Below the pieces are notes generated by a model. The model had not been told where the DNA came from. It saw only the letters and a program-made list of their open reading frames with translations, and searched no databases. Position numbers and translations under genes: made by a program. DNA of 64,000 nt from Symbiodinium sp. CCMP2592 (lineage: Eukaryota; Sar; Dinophyceae; Suessiales; Symbiodiniaceae): contig CAJNDT010003046.1 of the NCBI GenBank assembly GCA_905221615.1, positions 131,501-195,500 of the forward strand, given 5' to 3'. Positions 43,147 to 53,090 of the stretch are shown piece by piece (the first letter of the stretch is position 1; the number at the start of each line of letters is the position of its first letter).

Positions 43147-43878
43147 TTATGTTTTCCATAATAAAGAAACCAGATAATTGCTTGCAATAGATACCTAGAA
43201 TGTTCTTTCGAGGCCACCCAACAAGGTGTTCATGAATAGGTATAGCGCGCAGTATACCTTTCTAGGACGAGGTAGTAAGAAAGGTTACAAGTACTTTAAT
43301 TTGGGGCTATAAGTACAAGTAGATTTACTGTATGAAAAGCCCTAGTTGCTAAGTCCCCCGATCCCCTAAAAACGCTAATCCCCGATAGATCCCTTATGGA
43401 ACCCTTTAAGGAGCTCTTTAAAGTTACAAAGCCCCCCGATCCTTTAAGTATAGACACCTTTCCCAAGCTTAGCACTACAACCCCTGAACAATAAAGCCCT
43501 AAACCCTAAACCCTTAAGCCCTAAACCCCTTAAACCCTAAAGCCCTCTCAAACCCTAAACCCTAACCCCTAAACCCTCAAGTTTAGCCAGAGGGTCTCTA
43601 GAACCCTTTAAAGAGCCCTTGATTCACAGCTTTCTCAAAGTTTTAGCCAGAGGGTCTCACATAAGGAACTCGTATAACTTATAGATCCCTTTAAAGGAAA
43701 GCCTTCCCTAAACCCGGAAGTTCTTTATGAGGTTTAGCACTACAACCTTTAATCTCTAAACCCTAAACCCTCAAACCCTAAACCCCTAAACCCTAAACCC
43801 CTAAACCCTTAAACCCCCTAAACCCTTAAACCCGAAGCCCCTAAACCCTAAAGTTCGGCCAGAGGGGCTCTGAAGACC

Positions 43879-43950
43879 CTCTAAGCTGTCGGCCGCCGCC
43901 GCGAGGAGCGTCGTCCGAAGCTCCGCCGGGTTCAGGTTTTCGAGGCTCTC
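43879..43950 (-). CDS. Exon 12, probable start of reductase domain
   Basis: Acceptor CCCAG|GAGAG. Encodes ESLENLNPAELRTTLLAAAA then DSLE. This resembles the N-terminal helix of gamma-glutamyl phosphate reductase (small residues, L..L....R...L.A.AD.L). Donor GT. The match is to a general pattern, so less certain than the kinase exons. Confidence 0.55.
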
Positions 43951-46900
43951 CTGGGCTTTTAAAGGGTTTAGGGTTTAGGGTTTAAGGTTTAGGGTTTAGG
44001 GTTTAGGGGTTTAATGTAGGGGCCTTAATAAAAAGAATAGGGTTTGGGGCCCCTTTATAGTATATTTATCATAAGGAACCCTAACCATAATATTGGTAAT
44101 TATTGAGGCTTCTACATTAATAGGGTTTAAGGCTTTAGGGTTTTTTGGGGGGTTGAGGGGGTTTAAGGCTTTTAGGGTTTAAGGGTCTTTTTGGGGGGGG
44201 GTTTAGGGTTTTGAGGGGTTTAGTAGGGTTTAGGGGTTTAGTAGGGTTTAGGCTTTAGAGTTTAGGGTTTTCCTGGGCTTTGAAGCAACCGGGCTTTAAG
44301 GGGTTTAGTAGGGTTCAGCGTTTTTAGAGTTTAGGGTTCCGGGGTTGGGGGGCTCCGGGGCTTCGAAGTAATCAGGCTTAGGGCTTCTTAAGGTTTTGGA
44401 TTTAGGGTTTAGGACTTAGGGTAAAGGGCTTTGGATTCAGATTTTAGGGTTTAGGACTTAGGGTAAAGGGCTTTGGATTCAGATTTTAAGGTTTAGGACT
44501 TAGGGTAAAGGGCTTTGGATTCAGATTTTAGGGTTTAGGATTTAGGGTATATGGTATAGACTCTTGTTTCACAATGGTTCCCTGTAAGTAACAGGCCCAC
44601 AGAACGAAGTGTTGAAATATGGTACTCCAAAGCCCAGTCTCGGGATTTTTCACATCGACGTCTCCGACCACGGGCAGGCTAAGAATCCAGCGTTCAGCTT
44701 CCGTCCTCTGCTCACCTCAAATCAAACTGTCCAAGTAACAGTACAGTATATACTTTGGGAGCCCAAATAATGACTACTAAGTATCTAGTATAAGGATCAT
44801 ACCTTTTGGGTCAAAGGCTCAAAAGGCATCCCCCATGCTCCTCTACGCAGTTTTCGAAGTCTCTTCTTACCGTGCTTGAGTGCTGCCGGAAGAAGGATTC
44901 CAGTATAGAAGCCGTAAGTACGAGGAATCTTTTTCGACAGGACACCACACAGGGAGCCCTTACTTCCATATATATATATATACACACACACGTACACGAA
45001 TATACTTGTGTATATATGTGTATGAATATATGCATATATCTACAGACATATGGAAGTAAGTAGCTACAACTGCACATAAACACACACACACAGACACACA
45101 CATACACAAACACACATATGCAATATCATACGGTGTACCCTTGACTTTGAGTGGAGCCCACAAGCTGAAGATCCCAGCGGCCTTCCCGCGCTGCGAAGAG
45201 AGTGCCTTCCGGCTCAGGCTCAGCGCTGTCCACCTCGCTGACGGTAGCGCTCACCACGGTCTTCGGAGAGTTCCGCGTGGAGTCGCTGTCCTTCCAGCGG
45301 GGTCTAGGCTTCAGGGCTTGGGGGTTGCGGCCTCTGGAGGGGTTTGGGGATTAGAGGGGCTTAATCAAAGGCTTAGGGGCATCTGCGGTGCTGGGGCTCC
45401 AGTCAGCTTGGCCAACGCTGCTTCTTAAGATTTCTTAAGTGTGATGAAAAGCTTTATCCTAGTTACATCGCTGGACAACACGAAGTACTAGAAGAAGCAG
45501 TCACCGTCAAAGCGCAACGATGGGGAGTTTCATCTGTCCTCTTCCAGCCTGTTCAAGAAACTGAAAATTCGTTCAGGGAACTTGCCGTGCAAGATGCCGC
45601 AGGGGATACCGGCACAATGGGCCGTCCGGGCTGCAGACACCTGCACACCAGCTTTTGTTGATACAGGCCTCTGAACTGGGCTGAAGCAGAGTTTGTTCAA
45701 AAGAGTGCACGTTCCATCCTAACCCTAAACCCCAAAAATCAAACCCTAGAGTAGAGCACCATTGCTCCTACTATTTAGGGTACTATATGCAGGGTCCCCT
45801 ATATTTTCGGAGACTCCCATTTAGATATGAGCCCCTCGATACCCCATGAGCCACGCCTTGGTTGCCATGCCGCCAGTGCCCAACGAAGACCCCGGCTCGC
45901 GGGTGTCAACGTCTAGCTCGAACGCCTGGTCAAGGTTTTGGGTGAGGGTCTGAGGTTTAGGGGTATTGCTATTATTACTATTATTGCTAATATTGCTATT
46001 ACTGATTACTGATGATGATAAGCTAGGGTTTGAGGTTTAGGGTCGATTCGGTTCCGTGTGCGTGGGCGACATGCTGCCTCGTTGACCACCCTCATGGGCT
46101 CGGCAGAGGGATCTACATTGGGATTCGCCTGCAGCGCAAGGCGCAAGCGTTGCTAGCTTCGAAGTGAGATCTGAGTGCAAGTTGCGGCGGAACACAGACT
46201 GAAGATCTACGGCTGATGATATAAACCCTGCATTACCTTAAGGACCCTAAACTATGGGAATTATGGTATATTCCTTATTATGGGTAATGCCAGATTTATA
46301 TCATCAACCGTACTACCCCGAATATCTCACCCTGATCTCAGATCTCAGGTCAGGGCTGTGTAAAGGTAGTCCACATCGGTGAAGAGAAACACCCCAGCAG
46401 CTCCCAATTGCACCGCAGTCAGGGCTGCCAGGTTGTCATTGTCACCGAACCGCATGCCATCCGTGTTGGTGGTGTCCTACGGTTGATGATATAAATCTTG
46501 CATTACCCATCATAAAAAGGAATATGCCATAATTCCCGTAGTTTAGGGTCCTTAAGGTAATGGTTGGGGTAGGATTAAAAAATCAAAACTTTTATTCCTT
46601 ATTGGGTTTAAGTACCTATAGAAATGTAAAATGTTACCCAACTATGACCAAGTGTCGTTCTCATTGATGATTGGGACCACGTTAGCTTCGAGACATGCTG
46701 CTATCGTGTCACGGATTTCGGCCCAGCGTTGCTGCTCCAAGAAATCGCGCTGACCTGCAGTCACGACAACTGAGCTTGTCGCAGGCGATAAAACTGTGCT
46801 GGCAAGCCACTCACCAAAAGCTGCGCAATCTTGAGCCCTACAGTCTCGAAGAGCTCAGAATACCTCGACCGCGGCGCAGCTGGAGAAGACCCCTAGAGTT

Positions 46901-48536
46901 TGGGGAGGCAGGGGGTAGACTGGACTGGATTTCGGGATTGCGCGGCATCAGGGGACCTGTGATGCTTCGGAAAGTCTGCAGCTTTCGCCTTCGGCTGTGG
47001 CACTCAAGTTCTCACAGAATGCACCTGCTCAAGCTAACCAGTGATTTTGGGGTTCCCTTGGCTCTTTAGCTCCTTATCTACTAGGGATTATCATCATCCC
47101 TGGCTCCTTAGCTCCCCCAATAATTATCAATGGTTAGCAAGCGCTCTCTTATGTTCTCTTCAACGCGGACATGCTGGCCTGGCACCCCAAAAGCTCAAAG
47201 CCAAGCCCCGACAAGCCCAGAAACTCTCTCACGATTCGACGCGGTTTGCTTTCCTTTTTGCTGTACTGGAGTTCGTTCGGGTAGCCGAGTAACCGTTCGT
47301 AGAAGCAAACTGTCAGCAAGTCAGATGGATAATTTCAGAAACGAAAGGATCCTATTGCTCCGCCTCATCCTGACACTAGATGGTACAATCTGGCTTCGAG
47401 GTCCCATCAATAAGTCAACAAGCCACCCCTAGTCTCAAGAAAATCCCTCAATCCTCACAAGGCACACGCGCATGATGCGGCTCTGGCCGACCCCAGCGAC
47501 AGCACGCTTCAGCGCAGGAGTGGTGGGCTTCTGCTTCCTCAGCACCAACACTAGCCAGACTTGTTCTTACAAGTCCTACATTTGGTTCTAAAGGTTTGGC
47601 TGCAGGCACCGTCGGTTCTGTCAATCATACTCTACGATAATTCGTTACTACGGATGGACACAGGTTGTTGCAGGGAACCTGTTTCCCACGACCGTCTGAG
47701 GCGATGAAAGCCGTCAACTTGGAGAAAGGAGAATTTGCATGCCAACACCGCAACCGCTCCCTGAAACAAACTGTGGTTGTCTTACTGTTGATGATATAAA
47801 TCCAGCATTACCCACAATAAGGAATCTACCATAATTCCCAAAGCTTAGGGTCCTGAATGAAGGCATTGCAGGATTCATATCATCAATCGTACCTGCATGG
47901 GCTTTCCTAACTCCCTGAACCGCATGAATTAGCCATTGCTACAGGGGAGCTGCCCGAAACGAGCCGGTGCTTTAAGAGGGAGCCCTAAACCTTAACACCC
48001 TAAACCCTCCGGCCCGAATCTCTAAACCTGAAACCGTCGAACCCGAAAAACAAAAACTCCAAACCCCAAACCTTACACCCTAATCTCTAAACCCAAAACC
48101 GTAACCCCTCCGCCCTACTCCAGTAAAAGTCCCCATGGCAATCCCCATCCTTTGCTGCTGGAGCATCAATCCCAGCTCGCGGCAACCCATGCCAACTGCT
48201 CCAGAAGAGACAAGGACGACCTTGCAACGCTCTCCCAATTCCCCCCCCATATGCCCGAAAGCCCTTTTGACATGAGTTTTAGTTTTTAGTACGGGGCTTA
48301 GGGTTCAACATGCGGGTTTGGGGACGGGTTAACGCATCAATTGGATTAAGCCTTCGCGATGTTTTCGTTTCCATCAACTCTAGTAACTCTCGCAAGATCT
48401 CGAAGTTCATGCAAACAATCTGCCAACCTGTGCTGATGAACATTGCACCCGACAGTGTGGCAGCCTTGAAACCTTTGTAGGAGAGATCGGCGATGACTTC
48501 CACCAACCTGCAGCGCACAGATAGCTTGGGGTTCCG
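43879..48536 (-). CDS. Glutamate 5-kinase / probable P5C synthase, spliced, partial
   Basis: This would phosphorylate the gamma-carboxyl of glutamate, the first step of proline synthesis. The order of motifs across about 12 short exons matches the amino-acid-kinase fold of glutamate 5-kinase: VVLVSSGAVGMGCRELG, then AVAGVGQSRIMRV, SELFETVGLKIAQLL, VVPIINEN, FGDNDNLAALTAVQLGAAG, TDVDYLYT, NPNVDPSAEPMRVV, SLGTGGMATK, AARTAHCAGIP, GTLF and RWI. The last exon (43879-43950) resembles the first helix of gamma-glutamyl phosphate reductase, as in the bifunctional eukaryotic enzyme. The true 5' exon (start codon and the first glycine loop) and most of the reductase part were not found. Introns of 50-700 bp hold family A, B and E hairpins and TTTAGGG-like repeats; donors appear to be GT, GC and perhaps GA. 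Exon borders are by eye. Confidence 0.85.
44012..44120. mobile_element. Hairpin element family B, copy 12 (intronic)
   Basis: TTAATGTAGGGGCCTTAATA to GGTAATTATTGAGGCTTCTACATTAA, within the intron between exons 11 and 12, surrounded by TTTAGGG-like sequence. Confidence 0.82.
44405..44545. repeat. 42-bp tandem repeat, about 3 copies
   Basis: The unit TTAGGACTTAGGGTAAAGGG plus CTTTGGATTCAGATTTTAGGGT recurs at 44411, 44453 and 44495. It mixes telomere-like heptads with unique sequence and lies in an intron of the P5CS-like gene. Confidence 0.85.
44654..44707 (-). CDS. G5K exon 11
   Basis: Encodes RTEAERWILSLPVVGDVD; RWI is the conserved motif near the end of the kinase domain. Donor GT at 44653. 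Confidence 0.7.
45126..45333 (-). CDS. G5K exon 10 (maximum extent)
   Basis: An open frame after CTCCAG|AGG contains VDSAEPEPEGTLFAAREGRW; GTLF is expected after the AAG(I/V) helix. The stated limits run to the stop at 45126; the real exon is probably shorter. Confidence 0.65.
45536..45640 (-). CDS. G5K exon 9
   Basis: Acceptor GTGCAG|GTGTC. Encodes VSAARTAHCAGIPCGILHGK and continues FPERIFSFLNRLEED. Joins exon 8 in phase (TK-VSAAR). The 3' limit is set by a stop at 45530, so the donor lies before that. Confidence 0.8.
45755..45829. mobile_element. Family E half element (intronic)
   Basis: TTTAGGGTACTATATGCAGG, then GTCCCCTATATTTTCGGAGACTCCC, matches the right half of the copy at 40546. Lies in the intron between exons 8 and 9. 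Confidence 0.65.
45857..45940 (-). CDS. G5K exon 8
   Basis: Encodes AFELDVDTREPGSSLGTGGM then ATK, with the GTGGMATK signature. Donor GC (AAG|GCGTGG). The acceptor near 45940 is not resolved. Confidence 0.88.
46075..46128 (-). CDS. G5K exon 7
   Basis: Acceptor CTGCAG|GCGAAT. Encodes ANPNVDPSAEPMRVVNEA, joining exon 6 as LYT-ANP, the expected order. Donor probably GC at 46074. Confidence 0.85.
46208..46312. mobile_element. Hairpin element family A, copy 6 (intronic)
   Basis: TACGGCTGATGATATAAACC to TTTATATCATCAACCGTA, 105 bp, inside the intron between exons 6 and 7. Confidence 0.88.
46357..46476 (-). CDS. G5K exon 6
   Basis: Exactly 40 codons, phase 0 at both ends: DTTNTDGMRFGDNDNLAALT, then AVQLGAAGVFLFTDVDYLYT. 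The acceptor AG is formed by the last base of a family A element plus the next G. The donor is GC (ACA|GCCC). Confidence 0.92.
46478..46563. mobile_element. Hairpin element family A, copy 7, forms a splice acceptor
   Basis: TACGGTTGATGATATAAATC.. is preserved on the side touching exon 6; the far arm is lost at GGTAATGG (46563). On the minus strand the element's terminal TA followed by G makes the acceptor TAG directly before exon 6. Confidence 0.85.
46657..46754 (-). CDS. G5K exon 5
   Basis: Acceptor CTGCAG|GTCAG. Encodes RDFLEQQRWAEIRDTIAACL and EANVVPIINEN. The signature PIINEND fixes the identification. It ends before or within a GACAC that is repeated at the start of exon 6. Confidence 0.9.
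46807..46863 (-). CDS. G5K exon 4
   Basis: Acceptor TCGAG|GTATT. Encodes YSELFETVGLKIAQLLVSG. The donor is uncertain: GT at 46814 or a GC a few bases further. The following intron is only about 50 bp. Confidence 0.8.
47466..47537 (-). CDS. G5K exon 3
   Basis: Encodes KQKPTTPALKRAVAGVGQSR followed by IMRV, the conserved helix after the SSGA region. Donor GT at 47465 (CGCGT|GTGCC). Acceptor probably GCTGAG|GAAG. Confidence 0.85.
47783..47891. mobile_element. Hairpin element family A, copy 8 (intronic)
   Basis: TACTGTTGATGATATAAATC to GATTCATATCATCAATCGTA, 109 bp, in the intron between exons 2 and 3. Confidence 0.85.
48167..48231 (-). CDS. G5K exon 2
   Basis: Acceptor GGGAG|AGCG. Encodes RCKVVLVSSGAVGMGCRELG, including the SSGA motif of the kinase active site. 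Its 3' border near 48167 is not resolved. Confidence 0.85.
48473..48507 (-). CDS. G5K exon 1 (first one found)
   Basis: Encodes LVEVIADLSYK and ends in a GT donor (AAAG|GTTTC). The frame is also open upstream to about 48536 (NPKLSVRC), so the exon may be longer. It joins in phase to exon 2. Confidence 0.7.
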
Positions 48537-48912
48537 TGTGTGTGTATAATCGGCTATCATCGCAACGACCGGTGATCATCATAATGGTGACCATAGTAAT
48601 GGCCAGAACAGTGACATCAATAATCACCATAAAAATCCGAGCCATGCTCATATTGCTGATCATGATCATTGTCATCATAACGATGACCATAGTCAGTGTC
48701 ACAATCACACGGGTCATAACTACTATTCCATCTCCCAACATTAATCGTAGCAACTCTCATACCAAAGATCCTAACTACCGTTTAAGATTCATCTCCCCAA
48801 ACCCTCAACTCCTAAACCCTAAACCCCTAACCCCCCAAACCCTACAGTTTACATGACTGATGACCCCGCCCTTAAGGGGAGTGGGGGTCCAAAATGGAAA
48901 ATCCATTTAGGT

Positions 48913-49038
48913 ACCCCCCCCCCCCCCCGTGTGTGAGCAAAACCGGGTCTATTTGGAAGCTCCTTCTTACGTCTTTAATAAGGGGAATGTACACTTAAAT
49001 GTAATTACGAAAAGAAGAAAGCATCTTCCAAATAGACC
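48913..49038. repeat. Poly-C run and 15-bp inverted repeat
   Basis: A run of about 16 C at 48913 is followed by GGTCTATTTGGAAG (48945) whose complement CTTCCAAATAGACC ends at 49038. AAGAAGAAAG in the loop partly pairs with CTCCTTCTT. This hairpin borders the 260-bp satellite. Confidence 0.75.
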
Positions 49039-49059
49039 TGGTCGGTCTTGTCCCAGAGA

Positions 49060-51610
49060 CCAGCGGAAAAACCAAAAAAATGAAAAAAAATCAAAAAAAT
49101 CAAAAACATCCAGGGTGCTCCCACAGATAGGATCAAGCGCTCCAGGCCGGAGACCCTCAGGGGAGGGTTTAGGGGAAAAAAAAAACCAGGGTGCTCCCAC
49201 AGAGAGGATCAAGCGCTCCAGGCCGGAGACCCTCAGGGAGGGGCGCAACGGCCAGGCATCGCCTCCCCGGGACCGGGGGATCCAGGATTTTTTTGAATTT
49301 TTTGAATTTTTTGATTTTTTTGCCTTTTTGAAAAAATTCAAAAAAATCATAAAGTTTTTTTTAGTTTTGTGATTTTTTTGCCTTTTTCAAAACACTCAAA
49401 AAAATGAAAAAAATCAAAAAACTCAAAAACATCCAGGGTGCTCCCACAGGGAGGATCAAGCGCTCCAGGCCGGAGACCCTCAGGGGAGGGGCGCAACGGC
49501 CAGGCATCGCCTCCCCGGGACCTGGGGATCCAGGATTTTTTTGATTTTGTTGAATTTTTTGAATTTTTTGATTTTTTTGCCTTTTTGAAAAAATTCAAAA
49601 AAATGAAAAAAGTTTTTTTGAGTTTTTTGATTTTTTTGCCTTTCTCAAAAAACTCAAAAAAATGAAAAAAAATCAAAAAACTCAAAAACATCCAGGGTGC
49701 TCCCACAGAGAGGATCAAGCGCTCCAGGCCGGAGACCCTCAGGGGAGGGGCGCAACGGCCAGGCATCGCCTCCCCGGGACCGGGGGATCCAGGATTTTTT
49801 TGATTTTTTTGAATTTTTTGAGTTTTTTGATTTTTTTGCCTTTTTGAAAAAAATTCAAAAAATCAAAAAAGTTTTTTTGAGTTTTTTGTTTTTTTTTGCC
49901 TTTTTCAAAAAACTCAAAAAAAGAAAAAAATCAAAAATTTCAAAAAAATCCAGGGTGCTCCCACAGGGAGGATCAAGCGCTCCAGGCCGGAGACCCTCAG
50001 GGGAGGGGCGCAACGGCCAGGCATCGCCTCCCCGGGACCGGGGGATCCAGGATTTTTTTGATTTTTTTGAATTTTTTGAGTTTTTTGATTTTTTTTGCCT
50101 TTTTGAAAAAATTCAAAAAAATCAATTTTTTTTTTTGAGTTTTTTGATTTTTTTGCCTTTTTCAAAAAACTCAAAAAATGAAAAAAATCAAAAAAAACCA
50201 GGGTGCTCCCACAGAGAGGATCAAGCGCTCCAGGCCGGAGACCCTCAGGGAGGGGCGCAACGGCCAGGCATCGCCTCCCCGGGACCGGGGGATCCAGGAT
50301 TTTTTTGATTTTTTTGAGTTTTTTGAGTTTTTTGATTTTTTTGCCTTGTTGAAAAAATTCAAAAAAATCAAAAAAGTTTTTTTTGAGTTTTTTTGCTTTT
50401 TTTGCCTTTTTCAAAAAACTCAAAAAAATGAAAAAAATCAAAAAAATCCAGGGTGCTCCCACAGAGAGGATCAAGCGCTCCAGGCCGGAGACCCTCAGGG
50501 GATGGGCGCAACGGCCAGGCATCGCCTCCCCGGGACCGGGGGATCCAGGATTTTTTTGATTTTTTTGAATTTTTTGATTTTTTTATTTTTTTGCCTTTTT
50601 GAAAAAATTCAAAAAAATCAAAAAAGTTTTTTTGAGTTTTTTGATTTTTTTGCCTTTTTCAAAAAACTCAAAAAAATGAAAGAAATGAAAAAAATCAAAA
50701 AAATCCAGGGTGCTCCCACAGAGAGGATCAAGCGCTCCAGGCCGGAGACCCTCAGGGGAGGGGCGCAACGGCCAGGCATCGCCTCCCCGGGACCGGGGGA
50801 TCCAGGATTTTTTTGATTTTTTTGAATTTTTTGAGTTTTTTGATTTTTTTGCCTTTTTGAAAAACTTCAAAAAAATCAAAACAATTTTTTTGAGTTTTTT
50901 TGCTTTTTTTTGGTTTTTTCAAAAAACTCAAAAAAATGAAAAAAATCAAAAATTTCAAAAAAATCCAGGGTGCTCCCACAGGGAGGATCAAGCGCTCCAG
51001 GCCGGAGACCCTCAGGGGAGGGGCGCAACGGCCAGGCATCGCCTCCCCGGGACCGGGGGATCCAGGATTTTATTGATTTTTTTGAATTTTTTGAGTTTTT
51101 TGATTTTTTTGATTTTTTTTGCCTTTTTGAAAAAATTCAAAAAAATCAACAAAGTTTTTTTGAGTTTTTTGATTTTTTGCCTTTTTCAAAAAATTCAAAA
51201 AAATGAAAAACATCAAAAAACTCAAAAAAATCAAGGGTGCTCCCACAGGGAGGATCAAGCGCTCCAGGCCGGAGACCCTCAGGGGAGGGGCGCAACGGCC
51301 AGGCATCGCCTCCCCGGGACCGGGGGATCCAGGATTTTTTTGATTTTTTTGAATTTTTTGAGTTTTTTGATTTTTTTGACTTATTGAAAATATTCAAAAA
51401 AATCAAAAAAGTTTTTTTGAGTTTTTTGATTTTTTTGCCTTTTTCAAAAAACTCAAAAAAATGAAAAAAATCAAAAAACTCAAAAAATTCCAGGGTGCTC
51501 CCACAGGGATGATCAAGCGCTCCAGGCCGGAGACCCTCAGGGGAGGGGCGCAACGGCCAGGCATCGCCTCCCCGGGACCTGGGGATCCAGGATTTTTTTG
51601 ATTTTTTTAG
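49060..51610. repeat. About 260-bp satellite, roughly 11 copies
   Basis: Each unit has a G+C-rich core of about 110 bp (CAGGGTGCTCCCACAG..., CAAGCGCTCCAGGCCGGAGA..., CATCGCCTCCCCGGGACC...) and an A/T-rich part of about 150 bp. The A/T part is two imperfect palindromes of T-tracts and A-tracts joined by GCCTTTTT. Core starts at 49432, 49693, 49951, 50199, 50447, 50705, 50965, 51232 and 51491 give spacings of 248-267 bp; the first two copies are shortened. The long Phe/Lys-rich ORFs across it on both strands are artefacts. Confidence 0.95.
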
Positions 51611-51614
51611 TTTT

Positions 51615-52340
51615 TTGCTCTTACCAATACTATTACTAGTACTGTTACTCTTACAACTGCTATTACTATTACTATTACTATTACTATCACTGATACTATT
51701 ACTATTACTATTACTATTACAATTACTATTACTATTACTATTGCTACTACTGCTACTACTATTACTATTACTATTACTATTACTATTACTATTACTATTA
51801 CTATTACTATTACTATTACTATTACTATTACTATTACTATTACTATTACTATTACTATTACTATACTATTACTATTACTATTACTATTACTATTACTATT
51901 ACTATTACTATTACTATTACTATTACTATTACTATTACTATTACTACTATACTATTACTGTTACTTACTATTACTATTACTATTACTATTACTACTTACT
52001 ATTACTAGTATTACTATAGTACTATTGTACTACTATTACTATTACTATTACGCTACTACTGCTACTACTATACTATTACTATTACTATTACTATTATTAC
52101 TATTACTATTACTATTACTATTACTATTACTATTACTATTACTATTACTATTACTATTACTATTACTATTACTATTACTATTACTATTACTATTACTATT
52201 ACTATTACTATTACTATTACTATTGCTACTACTGCTACTACTAGTACTACTACTATTACTATTACTATTACTATTACTATTACTATTACTAGTACTAGTA
52301 CTAGTACTAGTACTAGTACTAGTACTAGTACTATTAATAT
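51615..52340. repeat. ATTACT hexanucleotide microsatellite, about 0.7 kb
   Basis: Almost uninterrupted (TATTAC)n with occasional TACTAC and a terminal (TAGTAC)n run near 52286-52330. No purine-pyrimidine symmetry. The poly-Leu and poly-Tyr ORFs are artefacts. Confidence 0.97.
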
Positions 52341-53090
52341 GACTATTACTATGATTATGACTATTACTATTATTATTATTATTCTAACTATGAATATTAT
52401 ACTACTAGTGCTAGTATTATTACTACCATTGCTATTACTTTTACTATGACTATCACTGTTACTGTTATTATCACTATTATTCTTATTCTGACCCTTACCG
52501 TTATTATACTGTTACTACTATTATTGCTGTTGCGGTTATTACTATTGCTATTACGATATTACACTTTCTATCACTACTACTAGTACTATTACTAGTACTC
52601 TTACGATTATTATCTCTATCACGATTACTATTATTGTTTCTATTACCAGCACTCTACTTGTACGAGTACTATTACTGTCACCATTACTTTTATCATTATT
52701 CTTACTACTTTTGCTATTACTATTACTACTGCTATTACTGTTACCATTTCTATGACTGTTACTCTTGCTTTTACTATTAGTAAAATTGCTACTGCTACTG
52801 CTGCTATTACTATGATTATTACCATTACTGTTATTGCTACTGCTACTCCTCATCTTACTATGACTACTACTACTTATACTACTACTTGCACGACTACTTC
52901 TACTACTACGACAACTGCTACAATGACCACTACCACTGCCACTACGAACACGTCTACCACTACCACTACCACTACCATTACCGCGACCGCTGCCGCTACC
53001 ACTACCACTGCCACTACCATAACCACTGCCACTACTACTACTGCCCCTACGATGACTAATGTTACTATTGCTATTACTACTTTCACTATT
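52341..53090. repeat. Degenerate TAC/TAT triplet region
   Basis: Continuation of the microsatellite in decayed form: triplets ending in AC, TT or AT, with increasing point changes toward 53090. Ser/Gly- and Thr-rich ORFs through it reflect the triplet bias. Confidence 0.85.

Larger units (their letters stand above)
31831..43878. other. Repeat-rich stretch with open islands, no recognised gene
   Basis: No long ORF. It contains hairpin elements, microsatellites and telomere-like blocks (listed separately). Relatively repeat-poor parts are 31880-32930 and 39650-43200, where short ORFs of 60-150 codons overlap on both strands without a recognisable motif. The downstream (reductase) part of the minus-strand gene at 43879-48536 would be expected in this stretch, but apart from the weak candidate at 42961-43146 I could not identify its motifs. 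Confidence 0.5.

Noticed and set aside
42696..43161. ORFs of 137 and 151 aa on opposite strands
   Set aside because: No family match. Another minus-strand frame in the same place fits better as a candidate exon and is reported with low confidence.
48929..51553. Many ORFs of 75-225 aa rich in Phe, Lys, Asp and Glu on both strands
   Set aside because: They are translations of the 260-bp A/T-rich satellite; all frames are open because the repeat lacks stop triplets.
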